A program made the position numbers and the translations under genes. A DNA stretch of 36,834 nt from an uncultured Faecalibacterium sp. (GTDB lineage: Bacteria > Bacillota > Clostridia > Oscillospirales > Ruminococcaceae): positions 1-36,834 of the forward strand of contig CAKTCK010000017.1 in the NCBI GenBank assembly GCA_934539245.1, written 5' to 3'. Under the pieces are notes generated by a model. It saw nothing but the letters and a program-made list of their open reading frames with translations. It had not been told where the DNA came from and ran no database searches. Positions 33,175 to 36,834 of the stretch are shown here, piece after piece (positions within the stretch are counted from its first letter, which is position 1; each line of letters begins with the position of its first letter).

Positions 33175-34197
33175 ATGCAAGCAATGATCGATGAGCTGGC
33201 CAAGCAGGCCGCTGAAAGCCTTGGTCAGGTGTCCAGCAAGGAGACGCTGGCTTCCTTCTGGCAGGAATACCTCAGCAAAAACGGCAAGATCCCTGCCCTG
33301 ATGAAGAATCTGCGCACCGTTGCGCCGGAAGAGCGCCCCGCTATGGGCAAGATCATCAACGAACTCAAGCAGAAGGTTCAGGCAGATTACGATGCCGCTG
33401 CCGAGACCGTGAAGCAGGCAGAGCTTGCTGCCCGCAACGCCGCCGAGACGGTGGATATCACCCTGCCCGCTAAGACCCGCTCTGTGGGCGGTCTGCACCC
33501 GCTGACGCTGGTCACCAACCAGATCATTGACGTGTTCTCCGGCATGGGCTTTGCCGTGGCAGATGCCCCGGAGATCGAGGATGACGACCACAACTTCACC
33601 CGCCTGAACGTGCCCAAGGATCACCCCGCCCGTGATATGCAGGATACCTTCTATCTGTCCGATGAATTCCTGCTGCGCACCCAGACCTCCGGTGGCCAGA
33701 TCCGCACCATGGACAGCCAGAAGCCGCCCATCAAGGTGCTGATCCCCGGCCGCGTGTTCCGCTCTGACTCGGACGCTACCCACAGCCCCATGTTCCACCA
33801 GATGGAAGGTCTGGTTGTGGATAAGGGCATCACGCTGGGCGATCTGCAGGGCGCACTGAACACCTTCGTGCAGAAGCTGTTCGGCGCCGACACCCGCACC
33901 CGCCTGCGTCCCTCCTACTTCCCGTTCACCGAGCCCAGCGTGGAGGTGGACGTGAGCTGCTTCGAGTGCCACGGCAAGGGCTGCCCCCTGTGCAAGCATA
34001 CCGGCTGGATTGAGGTGCTGGGCGGCGGCGTTGTCAACCGTAAGGTGCTGGAAAACTGCAACATCGACCCGGACGAGTACTCCGGCTTCGCCTTCGGCAT
34101 CGGCATCGAGCGTATTGCCATGCTGAAGTACGGCATCAACAACATTGGTCTGATGTTCGAGAATAATCTGCAGTTCCTCAAGCAGTTCCACGAATAA
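33175..34197 (+). CDS. pheS: phenylalanine-tRNA ligase alpha subunit
   Basis: Catalytic subunit of the alpha2-beta2 enzyme that charges tRNA-Phe. The 340 residues have the N-terminal coiled coil (to about 85) and the class II core: motif 2 around GRVFRSDSDATHSPMFHQME, the PFTEPSVEVDV strand, and motif 3 in GFAFGIGIERIAML. The insert CFECHGKGCPLCKHTGW has four Cys that may bind zinc, as in other clostridial PheS. The ATG follows AAAGGAGAG. pheT begins 18 bases after the stop. Confidence 0.97.
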   Translation: MQAMIDELAKQAAESLGQVSSKETLASFWQEYLSKNGKIPALMKNLRTVAPEERPAMGKIINELKQKVQADYDAAAETVKQAELAARNAAETVDITLPAKTRSVGGLHPLTLVTNQIIDVFSGMGFAVADAPEIEDDDHNFTRLNVPKDHPARDMQDTFYLSDEFLLRTQTSGGQIRTMDSQKPPIKVLIPGRVFRSDSDATHSPMFHQMEGLVVDKGITLGDLQGALNTFVQKLFGADTRTRLRPSYFPFTEPSVEVDVSCFECHGKGCPLCKHTGWIEVLGGGVVNRKVLENCNIDPDEYSGFAFGIGIERIAMLKYGINNIGLMFENNLQFLKQFHE

Positions 34198-34215
34198 GAG
34201 GGGAGAGAACAAACA

Positions 34216-36627
34216 ATGAAAGTACCTTTCAGTTGGTTAAAAGAATTCGTTGATATCGATGTCACCGCACAGGAACTGGAGGAGAAGCTGTTCTCCTGCG
34301 GTTTCGAGGTGGAAGAGCTCATCCCGCTGGATGCCGGCATCAGCAAGGTGGTCGTCGGCAAGATCGTGGAGATGGAAAAGCAGGAGGGCACCCACCTGAC
34401 CAAGTGTGTGGTGGACTGCGGCGCTTACGGCCACGAGATCCGCATCAGCACCGGTGCCGCCAACATGAAGCTGGGCGATTGCGTGCCCACCGCACTGGAT
34501 GGCTCCACCCTGCCCGGCGGCATCACCATCAAGGCCCGCAAGATGCAGGGTGTGGAGTCCAACGGTATGCTGTGCTCCGGCGCAGAGCTGGGTCTGAACG
34601 ATGACCTGTTCCCGGGCTCTGAGGTCTACGGCCTGCTCATCCTGCCAGAGGATTCTGTCCCCGGCACCGACATCGCCCCTGTGGTGGGTCTGGATGACTA
34701 CATCTTTGATATCTCCATCACCGCCAACCGCCCGGACTGCCAGTCCGTTCTGGGTATTGCCCGCGAGGTAGCTGCCGTTCTGGGCAAGCCCCTGCACATG
34801 CCCGCCATGGACTACAAGGCCGTCTGCGAGCCGGACGCTCCCATCACCGTCAAGGTGGAAGCACCGGAGCTGTGCCCCCGCTATATGGCACACTATGTCC
34901 GCAACATCCGCATGGGCGAGTCTCCCCGCTGGATGAAGCGCCATCTGGCGCTGTGCGGCCTGCGCTCCATCAGCAACGTGGTGGATATCACCAACCACAC
35001 CCTGCTGGAGATGGGTCAGCCCATGCACGCCTTTGACCTGAACAAGGTCGCCGGTCGCACCATTGATGTGCGCCGCGCTCACGAGGGCGAAAAGATCGTC
35101 ACGCTGGATGAGAAGGAATTCACCCTGAACCCCAACAATCTGGTCATCTGCGATGCCGAAAAGCCGGTGGCACTGGCCGGTATCATGGGCGGCGCAAATT
35201 CCGGCATGGACGATAACACCACCAGCCTGCTGTTCGAGTGCGCTACCTTTGCCCGCGACAGCGTGCGTAAGACCAGCCGTGCACTGGGTCAGAACAGCGA
35301 TTCCTCTGCCCGCTACGAAAAGGGCGTGGATCGCTACTCTCCGCAGCTGGGTCTGGCACGCGCTCTGCACTTGATCCAGCAGCTGGATTGCGGTGATATC
35401 ACCACGCTGGAATACGACCTGACCGATGGCCGCCTGCTGGAGCGCAAGCACATCGTCACCACCCCGGCCAAGATCTGCGGCGTGCTGGGCATCACCGTGC
35501 CCGACCAGACCATGATCGACATCCTGCAGCGTCTGGAGTTCACCGTGGACGTGCAGGCCGATGGCAGCTGGGATGTGTCCGCCCCCCTGTACCGCGATGA
35601 CGTGGAAAGCTTCCCGGATCTGGCCGAGGAGGTCATCCGTGAGTACGGCTACGACCATATCGTGCCCACCTTCCTGAACACTGCCTCCGTCACCAACGGC
35701 GGCCTGAACTACGACCAGAAGCAGCAGCTCAAGACCAAGCGTCTGCTGGCTGCACAGGGCTTCTACGAGGCCTCCACGCTGGCTTTCTACTCCAACGCCG
35801 AGCTGGATATGCTGCATATCGCCGCCGAGGACGAAGCCCGCAAGGCTATCCGCATCCTGAACCCCATCAGCGAGAACCTGTCCATCATGCGCACTCTGCT
35901 GACCCCCTCCATGCTGAACGTCATCGTGGACAACCTGAAAAAGGGCAACGCCGAAGGCCGCCTGTTCGAGATGGCACCGGTCTACCTGGCCAAGGAACTG
36001 CCCATCAATGAGCACCCCCACGAGCGTCAGACCCTCTGCCTCGGTGCTTTTGGCCCCGAGGAGGACTTCTTCACCGTCAAGGGCGCACTGGAAGCGCTGG
36101 CAGCCGGTTTTGGCCTGACTTTTGATTATCAGCGCGAGACCACCGCATGGCTGCACCCCGGCATCAGTGCCGCCGTGTATTGCAACGGCAAGCGACTGGG
36201 CGTGTTCGGCAAGCTTGCCAACGAGATCAACGCCGAGCTGGAGATCGCCAAGGAGCAGAAGGACAGCCAGAACATCTATCTGGGCGAGCTGGACTATGAG
36301 GCTCTGATGTCCTGCGTAGAGGGCGAGCTGCGCTATAAGCCTCTCAGCCCCTATGCACCGGTCAAGCGCGATCTGGCTCTGGTCTGCGGCGAGACCGTGT
36401 CCTGCGGTGAGATCGAGGAGACTATCCGCAAGGCCAGCCCGCTGGTCAGCGAGGTCAAGCTGTTCGATATCTATCGCGGCGCAAATCTGGGCGAAGGCAA
36501 AAAGAGCATGGCCTTCAGCCTGTCTTTGTCTGACCCCAAGAAGGAAGTCTCCGCTGAGGAAGTGGAGCGCGTGGTCAAGAAGATCCTCGGCAACCTGAAG
36601 TTCAAACTGGGTATCGAGATCCGCTAA
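34216..36627 (+). CDS. pheT: phenylalanine-tRNA ligase beta subunit
   Basis: Tetramer partner of PheS; it binds tRNA and edits Tyr-tRNA-Phe. The 803 residues are full length. Domain order: N-terminal MKVPFSWLKEFVD, EMAP/tRNA-binding domain (near 40-150, with STGAANMKLGD), B3/B4 editing domain (SISNVVDITNHTLLEMGQPM near 252-271), B5 domain, class II-like core and the C-terminal FDX-ACB anticodon-binding domain (YKPLSPYAPVKRDLALVC). A GGGAG site precedes the ATG. It is co-transcribed with pheS under T-box control. Confidence 0.97.
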   Translation: MKVPFSWLKEFVDIDVTAQELEEKLFSCGFEVEELIPLDAGISKVVVGKIVEMEKQEGTHLTKCVVDCGAYGHEIRISTGAANMKLGDCVPTALDGSTLPGGITIKARKMQGVESNGMLCSGAELGLNDDLFPGSEVYGLLILPEDSVPGTDIAPVVGLDDYIFDISITANRPDCQSVLGIAREVAAVLGKPLHMPAMDYKAVCEPDAPITVKVEAPELCPRYMAHYVRNIRMGESPRWMKRHLALCGLRSISNVVDITNHTLLEMGQPMHAFDLNKVAGRTIDVRRAHEGEKIVTLDEKEFTLNPNNLVICDAEKPVALAGIMGGANSGMDDNTTSLLFECATFARDSVRKTSRALGQNSDSSARYEKGVDRYSPQLGLARALHLIQQLDCGDITTLEYDLTDGRLLERKHIVTTPAKICGVLGITVPDQTMIDILQRLEFTVDVQADGSWDVSAPLYRDDVESFPDLAEEVIREYGYDHIVPTFLNTASVTNGGLNYDQKQQLKTKRLLAAQGFYEASTLAFYSNAELDMLHIAAEDEARKAIRILNPISENLSIMRTLLTPSMLNVIVDNLKKGNAEGRLFEMAPVYLAKELPINEHPHERQTLCLGAFGPEEDFFTVKGALEALAAGFGLTFDYQRETTAWLHPGISAAVYCNGKRLGVFGKLANEINAELEIAKEQKDSQNIYLGELDYEALMSCVEGELRYKPLSPYAPVKRDLALVCGETVSCGEIEETIRKASPLVSEVKLFDIYRGANLGEGKKSMAFSLSLSDPKKEVSAEEVERVVKKILGNLKFKLGIEIR

Positions 36628-36635
36628 ACGCATAT

Positions 36636-36653
36636 TATATAAGTAATTATATA
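36636..36653. repeat. AT-only inverted repeat after pheT
   Basis: TATATAA and TTATATA (36636-36642 and 36647-36653) around a GTAA loop. It is too weak for a terminator; the true terminator follows directly. Confidence 0.4.
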
Positions 36654-36660
36654 TAGACCC

Positions 36661-36694
36661 AAGGCCGTCTGTGCAGTGCATGGACGGCCTTTTT
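36661..36694 (+). terminator. intrinsic terminator of pheST
   Basis: AAGGCCGTC at 36661-36669 pairs with GACGGCCTT at 36683-36691, with a T-run from 36690 to 36694. Confidence 0.92.
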
Positions 36695-36769
36695 GTATGG
36701 GGAAGAGGGAATAAATACAATATAAGTGAAGTAAACTCAATTTTCTTTTAAAAAAGATGTCAAAAAGTG

Positions 36770-36798
36770 TTGACAATCGTCGGGGTGTGTGGTATTAT
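36770..36798 (+). promoter_or_regulatory. promoter of a gene beyond the right edge
   Basis: Perfect TTGACA at 36770-36775, a 17-base spacer and TATTAT at 36793-36798. The start would be near 36805; the gene itself is outside the window. Confidence 0.82.
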
Positions 36799-36834
36799 AC
36801 TTGAGCGCCAAGCGCTGAGACAAAAGAATGACTT

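Noticed and set aside
34237..36720. An 827-codon open frame on the minus strand opposite pheT
   Set aside because: It is antisense to a certain gene. It is His/Gln/Ala-rich without motifs and arises from GC-rich third codon positions.

Overview
The window is a 36.8 kb piece of a GC-rich Firmicutes chromosome. The best fit is Faecalibacterium or a close relative in the Oscillospirales. The reasons are housekeeping genes of clostridial type (RNase J, GdpP, a pyruvate kinase with an added C-terminal domain, a T-box in front of pheST, yqfC/yqfD) together with GC-rich codon use. The genus is an inference from protein style, not from a database match. I see no rRNA, tRNA, CRISPR array, insertion sequence, prophage or integrase. 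The DNA is densely coding, with most genes on the + strand.

Layout. (1) 1-2391: 3' part of a U32 peptidase gene, then dut and maf. (2) 2429-7387: the cell-elongation cluster mreB-mreC-mreD-mrdA behind a good sigma-A promoter, with three hairpins, the last a terminator, between mreB and mreC. (3) 7451-9019: mgsA, facing a two-gene minus-strand unit of rnhA and a degenerate MnmA-like protein; the two units share a terminator. (4) 9121-14405: rnjA, a gdpP-type cyclic-di-AMP phosphodiesterase and glf behind one strong promoter. (5) 14406-14656: a gap rich in palindromes. (6) 14657-22670: rplI, dnaB, tilS, hpt, ftsH, then two uncharacterised genes for proteins with a C-terminal membrane anchor (a zinc-ribbon protein with PTR repeats, and a HEPN-like protein). 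(7) 22784-24714: a LacI-family regulator with its own operator, and a HAD phosphatase. (8) 24895-27121, minus strand: pyk followed by luxS. (9) 27459-30080: deoB and a pyrimidine-nucleoside phosphorylase. (10) 30196-32827: yqfC-yqfD on the minus strand, divergent from a YlbJ-like membrane protein. (11) 32797-36694: promoter, phenylalanine T-box, pheS, pheT and terminator. The last bases hold the promoter of a gene outside the window.

How the parts work together. The mre/mrdA cluster builds the lateral cell wall. maf and dut deal with unwanted nucleotides. rnjA and gdpP cover mRNA decay and second-messenger turnover. rplI-dnaB-tilS-hpt-ftsH resembles the ancestral Firmicutes block in which tilS, hpt and ftsH sit together. 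deoB and the phosphorylase recycle the sugar of nucleosides. pheST is under tRNA-Phe control.

Most unusual items: a family of small intergenic hairpins with a compensatory base-pair change (14529-14555 and 24797-24823); a perfect 34-bp palindrome oriented as a terminator for antisense transcription (14471-14504); a shared CCTCTTGC element over the -35 box of four promoters; a membrane-anchored HEPN-like protein next to a membrane-anchored zinc-ribbon protein behind ftsH; an MnmA-like protein that has lost its PP-loop serines and its catalytic end; and a methylglyoxal synthase lacking two active-site residues of the E. coli enzyme.
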